In this document: positions 11,639 through 23,449 of the stretch, piece by piece | How positions within the stretch are numbered: the stretch's first letter is position 1 | How the letters are laid out: each line of letters begins with the position of its first letter | Origin: Telopea speciosissima | Lineage: Eukaryota > Streptophyta > Magnoliopsida > Proteales > Proteaceae | Reading direction: 5' to 3' | Assembly: GCF_018873765.1 (NCBI RefSeq) | Contig: NC_057926.1 | Span: 55,441,378-55,505,377, forward strand | Length of the DNA: 64,000 nucleotides | Notes under the pieces: model-generated | Databases searched by the model: none | What the model saw: only the letters and a program-made list of their open reading frames with translations | What the model was told of the DNA's origin: nothing | Made by a program: the position numbers and the translations under genes

Positions 11639-11775
11639 GAAAAATGGGGCAACCCGTCTTAATTATTCTCTCTCTTTAATTAGTTCCAAACGGTTTGTTT
11701 CCTCAATAAAAATGGGCAACCCATCTTAATTATTCTTCTCTTTTATTAGTTCCAAACGGGTTATTTCCTCAATAC
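11639..11775. repeat. Tandem duplication of about 69 bp
   Basis: Two successive copies contain ATGGG(G)CAACCC, TCTTAATTATTC, TTAGTTCCAAACGG and TTTCCTCAATA. Confidence 0.8.
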
Positions 11776-12619
11776 CTTCAAATAAGGAGTTTCCACAACC
11801 ACAAGCATTTCTTACCGTGATCAGGCATCAAATTGTCCTGACCCATCAAAACAAATCATAAGAGAAAACTGACTCAAATCAAAGGAGCAGAATTCCAGAT
11901 TTTGAAGTAGACTTTTCCAAACATCCTCTTTGTTTATATTATGGCAATGTGTTCTCTATTGGGGAGTGTAGCCACTGCACCAACGGGTCAATGGGGCACA
12001 CGTGAAAGAATCAACAAGGGTGACATTTTCGCATTTCATGGGGGGTAGAGCGATCATTTCGCCCCTCCCCCCTCTTTTATGTCTCTGTCTGGGCATAGTG
12101 CGTAGACTCCCGGACAGAGTTCTTTTTTCCTTATATTATACTAGTAAACATCTCATTGGGGGACAAAATGACAAACCCACCTTCACTACAACTAGCAAAT
12201 AAACAATGGACTGGAGCCTTAAGATCTTATACTCTGACATCAGTTAGATCCAAATCTCACTCCAAACCTTTTTTGTATGATGTACATGCGGTTATGGTAA
12301 TGGTAATATAACTTATGCTTTTTCTCATAAATAAAAAAAAAACTAGTAAATAAAAACAGAGGAAAAACAGAGGATATGATGACCCAAGAGCAAGAACAAT
12401 ATATATATAACAGAAGAAAATACTGAACTGAAGTAGCAAATACTCTCCATGACCCTGAAGTGAATACAAACAGTAATAGTCTTAATGAAGTACTAATAGA
12501 ACTACATTAGAGATCTGATAGAACCCTTGCAAATCTATTATGGTAGTAGATGACTAATTACTAGGAATCCCAGAACTAGATATGGTGTGGATGACCAATC
12601 GAATTGGAGACGTTTGGGT
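11776..12619. other. Intergenic downstream of nsLTP copy 3
   Basis: No gene or clear repeat is seen. The final part, next to the stop codon, is probably the 3' UTR of nsLTP copy 3. Confidence 0.4.
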
Positions 12620-12898
12620 CTAGCATGAGGGGAATGGAGTACCGCATGTGTTGGCTACCTTCCTTGCGTTGGGGGAGCTGACGAACTTCTTAAGGTTAGG
12701 GTCCTTAAGATAGTTGCACAGACATGGCTTCTGCTCCTTAATCTTGCTGCAACACAGCTTAGATGGAGGAGTTGCAGACATGATAGCAGATGCACATGCA
12801 GCCAATTCTGTTGCCTTGCAAGTAACGGCCATTGAGACCTGGGCTTCAGCTAGAAACAGCACGAGCACGACACACACTGCAATGGAAGACACCTTCAT
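12620..12898 (-). CDS. Type 2 non-specific lipid-transfer protein, copy 3
   Basis: An intronless 92-residue precursor. Residues 1 to about 25 form a clean secretion signal ending near VSMAV. Eight cysteines (27, 35, 49, 50, 59, 61, 85, 92) keep the nsLTP2 spacing exactly. KIKEQKPCLC and DPNLKKF are shared with the other two copies, but this one is the most diverged (basic ATELAACASAI helix, NTCGTPFPSC end) and lacks the extended Met-rich N-terminus. It is probably a secreted lipid carrier. It may be the oldest branch of the cluster. Confidence 0.95.
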   Translation of the reverse strand: MKVSSIAVCVVLVLFLAEAQVSMAVTCKATELAACASAIMSATPPSKLCCSKIKEQKPCLCNYLKDPNLKKFVSSPNARKVANTCGTPFPSC

Positions 12899-13004
12899 CT
12901 TCGTCTTGTTTCTTTGTTCAGGGAGAACAAATAGAGATGGCTGGGGAAGGTGAATACAAGAGAGGCTAAGAAGATGGGTGTAGAAGGGGAGAGGCTTCCT
13001 TCTC

Positions 13005-13012
13005 TATTTATA
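13005..13012 (-). promoter_or_regulatory. TATA box of nsLTP copy 3
   Basis: The minus strand reads GTCTATAAATAGAG, 107 bp upstream of the start, almost identical to the TATA context of copy 1. Confidence 0.65.
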
Positions 13013-13252
13013 GACTTGAAAACCTCTGGAAGAGCAAAGCCCAATGTGCAGGAGAATTGAAATACATGTCGTCCTCATGATAAAAGATGATCTTGAAATG
13101 AATTAACTTTAGTCTTGAATAGTTAGCTTTTTAGCATCAAATCGAGGAGGTAGGGTCATCAGCCATGATTCCCAATAGAGTCCAAATTAGTGAATGAGGC
13201 TAAGGGATGAGCTCCATGTTTATCATAGATTCATAGTACCACACCTCAGTGA

Positions 13253-13615
13253 TAAGGGTGTCAAAAAGGTCTGTTCAGTCCGGTTTTGATCGGGGGCTGA
13301 ATCGGTCTCAGATTAGTACTATGCCAAATCAAAATCAAACCATTAAGCTGAAGTTTGGTTTTGGTCTGGGTTTTTATCAGTCTTGCTTTTCTCATTTTCT
13401 TACCGATTTTTTTATTGGTTTGGTTTTGGGTTCAGTTCGATTCATAGCTTTGATTGGGGTTTTTCGATTGCTTCGGTTTTTTACTGGTCTCTAAAAAACC
13501 CATTTTGAGACGGCCCAATGAAAGTTTTTTTCAGTTCAATACAGTCTGTACGAATGGTTCCAATCCGGTCTGTGTGGATGGTTCAACCAATTCAGATTGG
13601 ATTTTGAAACCCCTG
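13253..13615. mobile_element. MITE with GGGTGTCAAA ends, probably Mutator-type
   Basis: Begins TAAGGGTGTCAAAA and ends with the complement of CAGGGGTTTCAAAATCC. It is flanked by CCTCAGTGA (13244-13252) and CCTCAGAGA (13616-13624), a 9-bp duplication with one mismatch. The interior is GGTTT-rich. Confidence 0.6.
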
Positions 13616-13889
13616 CCTCAGAGATGTGAAGAATGAAACATACTCCTTGTTGGTAATATGGGGATGAACTCCTGTACCCATCCATTATAGTCCTTAAGTG
13701 TCGGCAGTAAGAGTAACCCTAGACACTGTTCCTAAGATCAAGAAGTGCCTTCTTACATGAGGCCCCTCTTAGAGCCATATTTCTTCTTCAAACTCTCTCT
13801 CTTTCTAATTGGAAGATGAGGATGATGTTTGGCTTTGGCCCACCCATTCATCCCCAATCATCCAATCACAAGGATATAAAGCTAAAGCT

Positions 13890-14085
13890 AAAACATGGAA
13901 CTTCAGTGGAGTTGGGTATTTGATAAAATTTGGTTCCAAAGATCAGAGAGAGAGAGAGAGAGAAAGAGACTAAAACATGGAGCTTCAAAAGGAACTGGGT
14001 ATTTGATAAAATTTGGATCCAAAGCTAGAGAGAGAAGCAAAAATATGGAGCTTTAGAGGATCTGGGTATTTGATAAAATTTGAAG
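13890..14085. repeat. Three degenerate tandem copies of a 65-75 bp unit
   Basis: Each copy has an ACATGGA or ATATGGA start, an AACTGGGTATTTGATA core and AAAATTTGG, followed by GA-rich runs. A GA microsatellite is at 13943-13966. Confidence 0.8.
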
Positions 14086-15430
14086 AGAGAGGGATAGAGA
14101 TGCTCCTGTGACATGTGGTTTACCACATAGATAGCATATTAAGCTCATGAGTTACTGGTCATGGTGAGAAACGAGAAGCATGCTTATTTGCATGGTCAAT
14201 CATAATGGCCCACTGAGCCGCTCCCAATCAGTATCAATGGAGACTTGGGAGGAGTCTTTCCGCAATTTTTCGGAATGGGGTAATTAGGTGTGATCAACAA
14301 ACCAAAGCATGAAACTTTATCATATCACTCCTTGGTTCTTTCTCACAAATGGCAAGCATCAACTCAATCCTTTCCTCACTATGTCTTTCGGTGATGTGAT
14401 GTTAAGATCACTAGTCTTCATCATAGCTTTATCTGCACTACCTCCAAAGCCATGGTTCTCCCTACTTTGAACAAGTTTTGAATGGGTTGGACTAAGTTTG
14501 AAATCTGGGGTATTTCCTCATCTTGCATGTTTCCTTCTCTGAATTACTCCTAATTAGAGTTGGGATTTTGGCTTGAAGTTTAGTAATAGCAAACACAATT
14601 CCAATTACTTGGTATTCACAGGTGGAATGATAATCACACTACACTTGTATCACATTTGACGCAGTGAAGATTGCTGAAGAATTTTTGGATCAGTTGGATC
14701 GATAGATCGAAGTTCATCCGATTAGGCCGAAAGTACTAATTTGTCAGTACAGTTTCTAAAGACCATAACTTTTGACTCGGGTGAAGTTACGGGAGCTATA
14801 ATATCAACATTCAAACGACAACCAATGCTCTTCAACCTATTCAATAATAGATTTGAGGATCGAATTCACACGTTTAAGAGGTGATCTAGGCTTCCGAAGT
14901 TTTGTGTTCGATAAGGAATATTAGTTTCCTACTTTATTTTGTTTTCAGTGTTACTTATGGTTCTCTTTTCTTTATTTATATAAAGTTCTTTTTCGACAAA
15001 ATAAAGAGAACTTGAAGTTCATAACCAAAATTCGTTTTATTTTCTCTTCTTTCTCGTTAGAATTAGGGTTTCTTAACATTGTGGATTTGAGAGTTTGTTA
15101 GCGCTAGAACAACATCTAACCCCATACTTTCTACTGCATCAATATTAAAATGCAGACATAATTGGTTTGCCAATTTAATTTGGCTAGCTTTTCACCAATA
15201 GTTTCCCATTTCCAAAAGCCTTACTCAACTTCTTGGTTTGAACCCTGCTTTGGTGACAGCAGAACTGAGAAAATTATAAACCAGACTCTTTCATGTGGAC
15301 CATTTATTGGAAACCTCAGTGAGGCGAGTTCATTTCCTACATAACAAGTAGGGAGAGAGAGAGAGAGAGAAATGCTTGGTTTCATTTGACCTCAAATGTC
15401 ATTCACACCTAGAACTGTAAATCATCAAAC
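14086..15430. other. Intergenic; possible LTR remnant at about 14650-15120
   Basis: The stretch 14650-15120 has an LTR-like layout: a TTTATTTATATAAAG promoter motif at about 14973-14988, then a leader-like AT-rich tract. No ends or target duplication were found, so this stays a suggestion. A GA microsatellite is at 15354-15370. Confidence 0.3.
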
Positions 15431-15943
15431 CCATAATATAGCAAAATGGGTAGTGTTATAAACATGGTGCAGCCTCATTGAAAGCTATGGATCGGGAGAG
15501 TTAAAATCACGTTCCCTATGTGACCGGGAGTTGATCAATCGAACAAGAAAATTAAAATTGCAACGGAAACTCCAATTGAGAGTTCCAAATACTCAACTGA
15601 GCAATTTCATTAAACCTCATAATCTACCTTCATTCAATCATGGAGGATTACATATATAGACTTAGAGCTGAGTATGAATAAGGAAGAAAAGAAAAGAAAA
15701 AAAAGATTACAATCTCTAATCTTCAATCATCCAAAAATACTTCAATCAGAATCTCCAATCAGCCAAAATACTTCAATCAGAATCCAATCTTCTCTTTAAT
15801 CAATCCAATATACTCTCAATCAGAAATCCACTCTTCAATCCAATCTTCAATCAAATTTTCAATCAACCCAATATACTAGCTAGCTGATTGATCCTTTATT
15901 TATTTAGGCATTATTTATTGAGAAACTGAGATAATCCCAAATT

Positions 15944-17370
15944 AGTCCAAATCTTCCCTTTTTTAGGTGCAACTTCTTTCCTTAAAATTATTGGGAAGAT
16001 AAGGAATGGATGGACTATCCCTGCAGGGGCTAGCCTTGCCTGACATGCCTCTCCTTGACCCGAACCGATTTTCGAAGAACCTTAGGGTGTGAGGTGGCGG
16101 CTTCTTCACGATCCAAGTCCAGAGCTGGATCATTCTCTCCAGGTTGAAAAAGAGTTCGTCCCCGAACTCTTGCCCAAATCAATGGTATTCGTTGTCCACC
16201 TGGATCAAATTGGAACCAAGCAAATTCATTGTTGTAGTCTCCAATTGAATTAAACAAAATTTGCATATCAACTTCAGATTTGACAGTGATATCAAATGAG
16301 GTGCTCATGGCTCGAATGAATGACATGTTCAAATATGGATTTTTGGTAACGCTCATATTTTGAACAAATTGAGATAGAGATGTGACATTGATAAATGCCA
16401 AATACGGATCATCATATGTACTGGCAATGTCGAACCATTGAAACGTGAGGGGATCATGGGTCGTGACCTCACTGTAATGCGGGCAGAAATGTTGTGCTTT
16501 CGAAACGTAATTTGGTTCAAGACTTTCGAAACCACCGTGTTCATCGATGTACTCATCTTGGTACTCATCGAAAATTGGGGGTTTGCTGAAATCAACCTGA
16601 ACAATGATTCGTTCATCTATAGCATCATCCGTTGTCGTATAAATTTCACTTGTGTTGATATCCTCCACGGGAGTTGTACGACCACCTCTATGCCTGGGCG
16701 ACATCACAACTACTTGCTCTCCTCTATGTTGGTTCCCGTTCTAGTGAGGCCTCCTCTCCAGGATAGGTTGTGCATCGTTGGATGAAGGTGAGTCAGGATT
16801 GGTCGTCTCTTCATTCGGATTCGGACGTCTCGATTCATTTCTCAAAGCCTCATTCTCATGTTGCAGAACAGCAATTTCTTGCTACAGGCGCAAGTTTTTT
16901 TCCCTTGCATTGATATCCTCGACGGGGACTGTACGGGTAGCTTGTCGGGGCGCCATTACAATCTTCCACTCTCGCAATCCTAGGCTCTGATACCAAATTG
17001 GTCCAAATCTTCCCTCTTTTAGGTGCAACTTCTTTCCTTAAAGTTATTGGGAAGATACGGCATGGATGGACTATCCCTGCAGGGGCTGGCCTTGCTTGGC
17101 ATGCCTCTCCTTGACCCGAACCGATTTTCGAAGAACCTTAAGGTGTGAGGTGGCGGCTTCTTCATGGTCCAAGTCCAGGGCTGCATCAAAACACCTTTCC
17201 TCCTGGTCCTGTGATGTAGTAGTCTCTATTTTGCCTGCAAGCATTTGTTGAATGGTGAGCCCTGGCACAAAAAAACAAAACACAAAAGAGTCAAATTTAA
17301 GAATCGACTCAATGATGGAATTTTTGTTCTTATTCGTTGAAAGGGATGAAGAGAGTAAAAAGAGATTCAT
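15944..17370 (-). mobile_element. Decayed LTR-retrotransposon fossil (Ty3-like, non-autonomous)
   Basis: A primer-binding site TGGTATCAGAGC (initiator Met type) lies on the minus strand at about 16986-16997. A direct repeat of about 180 bp is seen at 15945-16125 and 16998-17180, consistent with parts of the two LTRs. Between them is a gag-like coding remnant whose frame contains FSKPPIFDEYQDE. No reverse transcriptase or integrase is present. It is broken, with several breaks. The repeats differ by several percent, so it is older than the element at 43-49 kb. A sequence block at 15440-15943 may be more of its left LTR. Confidence 0.6.
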
Positions 17371-18344
17371 CTACTACTGGGTGAAACCTAGTATATTAAA
17401 AACCTAAGCCTGTTACCCTAGCAAACAAACAGCATTTTTTCTTCCTACCTTTATTCTGAACAGCCAAGAAGAACAGATGGGCATGGTTGAAGCTATGATT
17501 CAACTCATCCCCTGGAATTTCTTCTATTTCTGCTTTTAATTTTTCTAACATCACATCTATTATCAAAACTATAATAACAGAATAACAATAGAAGGCGGGA
17601 GTTAAAGATGGCAATCACCCTTCACATAGTCCAATCATAAGGTTAATTCACCAATGGTGAAGAGATGAGGTGAAGGAAAACTTAATCTATAACAATATCG
17701 GCCTTCTGAAAGCTAATAGAGTAAATTTTTCTTTTTTTTTTTTGGAGAAGAAACATTTTTATCTAGTTGAACAGAGCATTTTTCCTCTTTTTTTGTTGGG
17801 TAGGAAAAATAAGACAGTAAGAATTAGGCTCAGCGATGCAGTGTTAACCAATCTAATCACATGAGAGGTAAAATAATGGGGAGCAGAAAATGGAGAAGAG
17901 AACATAGCAGGTTGAGGCTCATACCAAGTTCAACTATTACCTGATGCTCCCAGTCAAATTGTGGTGGGGCTGGCTATCATTTTAAATCCTCTGTTTGTTT
18001 TCATTTTTTGTAGTTAGCCAAAGAGATGTGAACACATCATTCAATAGCGTGTCTTGTAATTATAGTTTCACTATCTCATTTCTAAACAACCCTAATAATC
18101 TTATTTTTTGTTAAAGCCATGAACATGATCCACCAGTACTCTCAGGCTAAAACTTTCATTAGTCAAAGAACAAAGATAATATCATAGTAGATAAAAGCAA
18201 CCCCACTAGGGCTCATATAATCCAAAATTCGGTGGGTTTACTTGCTGTGAGTGACTGAGTGTGCTTATAATGATAAGCCGAGAGCATGCATTTTTTAACT
18301 TAGGAAGAAATGATTAAAGCTTTCCCTCTTTGTGCATCCAAGTT
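17371..18344. other. Intergenic, nothing recognised
   Basis: AT-rich sequence with a poly-T run near 17732-17743. No coding or repeat structure is supported. Confidence 0.5.
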
Positions 18345-19616
18345 GGCAACTCACTAACCTCTGGAAATACTAAGCAAAAACTACACTTATTAGATGTCAT
18401 GAACCTATCATTCTTCATAATGTTTTCAATGGAAAATAAAGCAGTAATAAATCTAAAAACAGTCAATGTGATTAATCTAATCTGACCATACTTTAGTACA
18501 ATTTATTTCTTTAACAATGTTGGATTCACCTTAAACACATAAAATCTACAGTGCAAAAGCAATGGCATAATCATTAAGGAAAAGCCTTGAAGATTAGATC
18601 CTGGAGAGCATGATTTACCTAACAAATATTGGCAAATGTGTCATGCCCAGAAAGTCTCCCAATAGATATGGGTTTGACTTGGAGGGATCTCGCATGCCAA
18701 TATAGACACTGCTTAGATAACTGTAATCATTTGGTTTTCCACATTGCACAACAAAAGCAAAAAAGGGAAATGCAAAGGAATCCTTTTCTTTCCTTTTTTT
18801 TTTGGCTCAGATACTGCTGAGGAAATTGGGTTCTCAAAGTTTTTCTCTTGCCTGTTACAATGCTCTTCTGATTCTTCTCCAACCTAGTAGCCATAGCAGG
18901 CATGAATACTAGTGTGAATAAGAACACTCCTGCTCTTACTAAGGCAGCTGAACAGGGTTGGAACCCAAACACCTCCACAATGACCATAGACGAAAAACAA
19001 ATCCCACAACAAAGAGGGGAAAATGGAGCTAGCAAAGACCCCTTTTCCCCTCCCCCCGCCCCCCAAAAAAAAAAATGATGTTGGTCTATATTCCAAATCT
19101 ATGTTTGAAATTAATCACAATCAGCTAATGCTGGGTTGAAATGGGTTATAGTCGTTTGAGTGATTCTGCAATTGCAATAAGTCTGGAATTAGGTTAAACA
19201 TGCTTGTTTGAAAAAAAAAAATTAAGGATGAAGTTCCAGTCAAAAAGTGTTTGTCTCATTTTCTTCCTAATCTTGACCCTTTGTGCCATGTATGTGGTAA
19301 GATTCTTGTAACTATAACCAATGCTCTTTTTGCTTTTTTGTGATTATGCTAAAATATTTCTTCTTGGACTGAGTTTCCTTCCACCCACAGTGAATGGGAT
19401 CGCAGGGCAGGAGAGGGCAGGAAAGGATACCGGGAGGGTATTTTGGAACATACTAAAACCAAAGGAGAGGTTTGTGAATCCTAAGATGGTGGGTGAACCG
19501 TCCGCTATGGGTGGGAGGAAACTTTCTTTCTTCTTTAGCCATTACAGTTGACGAAAGTGTGTTCAATTTTGTCTTTGAACAGTGGGATTATTCGACAGAT
19601 CCACCTGATGGGATTC

Positions 19617-20336
19617 TGTTAGAAATCTGAACAAAAAAGGAGAGGACAGAAAGATGGCCTGAGTCGAACGAAATCGTTCTGTCTTTAAGACAGTTTTTGC
19701 ACCCTCCTAATCCTGCAAAGGGTTGCAGCAAACCTGCCTCCCAAGATAAATCAGGCGGACTGTTACTGGTTGCAGAGACAGTAACACTGTGGTTGCAGAG
19801 ACAGTAACACTGTGAAGCTATCAGAGATTTTTTTTGATATATAGACTGAGAGAATTCGTGGCCCATTTATAGGCCCACAAGGCCTGTTCGGATGGGTCAC
19901 ACCCATTGTCTCATATGGCTTGACCTGACAGGTCATGACTATTGGGCTGGGCTCCCTTGGCTGTTCGTGTGGGCTGCAACTCTTGGGGTCAATGTTAAAC
20001 CAAGGGTTGCACTCCCTCTTTGATCAGCCACCGATCCAACGGTCGGATCGATCCTAAGCACCCTTTGATCAGACACCGTCGATCCCGAAAAGATTAAGGC
20101 GACATACTGCGACGATGCGCACGTTCAAAGTGCGCCACATTGCGCCACACGCACGCACACGCGTACGTGTTCGGACGGTTACCGTCCTCGCTCGCAAGTG
20201 CACCATACAATCTCTTCTAACATTACATATGATAATAATAACTACTAACTACTAACACATATAAACCCAATGAGTTTTCCTTTCATAGCCGATGTGAGAC
20301 TAAAAGTCCACATCAATATTTTGAAAAATTCCAACA
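19617..20336 (+). mobile_element. Solo LTR with GATTC target duplication
   Basis: A 720-bp block begins TGTTAGAAATCTG and ends TTTTTCCAACA-like (ATTCCAACA). It is flanked by GATTC at 19612-19616 and 20337-20341. TATA-like motifs lie near 19837-19843 and 19866-19872. The interior includes two tandem copies of a 23-bp TTGCAGAGACAGTAACACTG unit near 19773-19813. No internal retrotransposon sequence remains. It is probably Copia-like, but that is uncertain. Confidence 0.8.
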
Positions 20337-20341
20337 GATTC

Positions 20342-21144
20342 CTTTGCCAGTAATATTATGTGTCTTTTCTTCATTTTATGTTAGTCTATTTGGGAAGCAA
20401 GGAATTCTTTTCTTTTAAGGCTTTGTTCGTTTCATGTAAAAGGGTAAGGAATAAAATAAGGTTTCCATTGTTTGTTTTAAAGTAAAATAAAATAAAATAA
20501 AACATTGAAAAAATAGAAAATTTTACTTTGAGGAAAATTTTCATGTGCCTTCTCGCCCAAATTTTGTGGTTTGGTCTGGCTCAAAAAGGTGCCTCATATA
20601 AAATAATAGAAAAAATACCATGTAAAGAATTTGTAGCGAAAAAAGATCCATGGTATGACAGGAAATTGCTAAATTTTGGAGAGAAGTTGAAAAGCTAAGT
20701 TAATTTTATCTTTTGGCAAACATTTTTACTGAAATCTAATTAACTTGATTGAGAATTTCACCCCAAGAAATTAACTTGATTGAGGAGTGAAATAAAACTT
20801 ACTTAGGTCTCACCCTCACTATATTAGTAAGTTTTTAAATTCGATATGCAATTATGGTGGGTAATGATTAGGAGAATTTCTAATTTATTTTTATTTTTAT
20901 TTTAACTTATAATATTACATTACACCATTTCAAATGTAAAGGATTCAGGTTGGAATCTTTTACCACATTAAAAAAAAAAAAAAAAAAAAACATGATTAGC
21001 TATCACCCTCACTGCTTAACCCATGATGTTACTGAAAAAACTGCCAGAACTTGTACATGACTCCCTTTTCTCCCCTTCCTAATCAGTACCATCTCCCTTT
21101 AAGGGGAGATCTCTCTATACCTACCTGGTCATGCTCATTGTTGA
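20342..21144. other. Remainder of the block unique to the left duplicate
   Basis: AT-rich, with an AAAAT microsatellite near 20481-20500 and a poly-A run at 20969-20990. No gene is seen. This part is missing from the right duplicate. Confidence 0.5.
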
Positions 21145-22368
21145 ATAGGGATACCAAATATAGGAGAGGCACAAGAAAGGAAATTTTCAAAAACAGCCAG
21201 CAGCACTGAACATGGAGAAATTACTATTATCTATACAGCTGTAAAGAAGTCACAGTGAGACAAATAGATCTATACCCAAACCAATTTAACTTGGGGTGGG
21301 TCTACCTAGAATACACAATGACATGAATCAACATTGGTATTTGACAGGTACATCCAATTGTGACAATTTTTGGGAAATGCCAACAAGGCTTAAAAATGTG
21401 CCACTCAGAAAAGAAGATCAAGAGTTGCTGATCTCTTTGGCCATCTCACTTCAGGATTTGTCGAACCAATGACCATGGTCTTCAGAAAAAGTTCTTTGCC
21501 CAGTTCCTTGTTTGCTGGAAAACTATGTTCACTGGAGAGTGAAGACCCACCATTGTCTTATTTAACAGCACATGTTATCAGAAGAAAGAGAAATTAATAC
21601 CTGTTATTATTTTCATTTCCTAGATTCAAGTAAACAATTGTCCATTTGTAGATAATTTATTAATAAACTGAAAACTGTTGATGAAGAACAAATCAATCTG
21701 AAATTTACAACATAACCAACAGAACATGTCTATTTTCTAACACCGCCAACAATGACACTTATTCTTCAAGGTTCTATAAGAATGGGAAATGATTAAGAAA
21801 ATTATCCATTCACCATTAGAACATGCAACTAAATTAACCCTATCATACTATATGGCTCTTGAAACAGACTTTGTTGATCCTGAATCATACTATTGCCCTT
21901 GCTTCTGAATTCTAATTTTCCCTAGAGCCCTTGTAAATGATGTCACCAGTAGGTGCTGCTTGATGGTGATCTCTTGTAAGTCTGAGTTTTGAGTCCTTGG
22001 GGTCCCTACAACATTCCACAGCCTGTTAAAGGATTCACATGACTGACTTGACTCAGGGTGAGAAAAGATTGTAAAAAACACAGATTTCTTTAACAAACCC
22101 AATTGATAAGTAAGTTGGGTTTGAGTTGTTCAATAGATCTTCAACCCAGCATCCAACACAACCCAACCCACACTAACCTGAAACCTACTCACTTACCTGA
22201 ATGGCCAATTAACAAATAGGCCGTGCTTGGATTGGACCCTTAGTTGTCGACATGAATAGTCAACACAATTGACCCCACTTATCGACACTCCTAATCTCTG
22301 GTTCTTCTAATGGTTCAAGTGGTGCGCGCATGGGTTACAAAAGTAGATCTCAAAAAGTTCTTCCATTA

Positions 22369-23355
22369 TGTTAGTGCTCGTGGCAATGTTGTCATTGTTG
22401 GCAACAAGGTTTGGCAGTGGTGGTCATCAGCATATGATTGTGGATACAGTATTCTGTTGGTCAGCAGGGTGTATCTCCGCCGTAGGCGCGGGGTTCGGGG
22501 GCAGTGTCCCCGATGGTCTCGCTGGGGTTCAGAGGTGGCAACCCCCGAGGCGAATTTTTGGGCTTGCGTTTTCTTACTATCAGTCCAGAGGGTATTTATT
22601 GGAAAGTATATATATTCACTTAGTATGACCGAAAACACACTTTTGGAGCCCTAGAGAAGAAGGAATTCGAGGAGAGGTCGTCTTCTACCATTTTAACGTG
22701 GTTCAAGAGCAGAGACGCGAAGGAAATCATCTAAAAAATCTCGATTTGGTGTTGGCGATGGATTCAAGTGCTTGATTCGTTCTATTGAAGATCTCACAGC
22801 ATTCGTTTGGAGTTGGAGGTTTGTCTTTGAGGTAAACGTGATCACAAACCATTACTTCTCAGTTCTAGGTTTAATTCTTATTTTTGAATGTATTGGGTAG
22901 AACCTAGAGTGTGATCTGTTTTGGGTTGGGTTTGTGATTGAATCTATTTATTGGGTTGATTAATTGTAAGGCTGAGGCCATTATTGTATTGGGATTGAGG
23001 TCCTTGCCCTCACTGAGGTGAGAGGTTGAAGCAGGGTAAGGGGTATCCTGGCCGTAGGGGCGGCTTATTGTATTTGAGTTGAGTATTGGGCATATACGAA
23101 ACCCCGAGGGGTATTGTTCTGTGGACGTAGCCTTCACATACTGTGAGGTGAACCACGTATATCTTGTCTCGCTGCCTACTGTTTTTTGTTGGAGACTAAT
23201 CCCTGTTTTGCAGAGTGGGTTTACAGTCTTGGTAGACCTGGCCACATTCTGGTGGTGCGAGGTGGGACTGTAAGCGACGGTGTTGTTTATAGAAAATGTC
23301 AAAAAAGGGAAGCTGATTCACCCCCCCCCCCTCTCAATTTGATCCGGTGTTCACA
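22369..23355 (+). mobile_element. Solo LTR with CATTA target duplication
   Basis: A 987-bp block starts TGTTAGTGCTCGTGG and ends CCGGTGTTCACA. It is flanked by CATTA at 22364-22368 and 23356-23360. The duplicate locus near 25347 has one CATTA and no insert, so the empty site is preserved beside the filled one. A C-run and CTCTC tract precede the 3' end. The ORF-like stretches inside are not genes. Confidence 0.88.
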
Positions 23356-23449
23356 CATTAGAAGAGAATTCCATAATCACACTAACAAATGAACTAAAAA
23401 TAGATAGAAACATGACAATCACAACACCAATTGTTATTTATTCGAAATA

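Noticed and set aside
16438-17251. Plus-strand frames of 60-115 codons
   Set aside because: They are antisense to the fossil retroelement's own coding remnant.
22310-23302. Several 65-130 codon frames on both strands
   Set aside because: They lie within a solo LTR and overlap each other; none has a domain.
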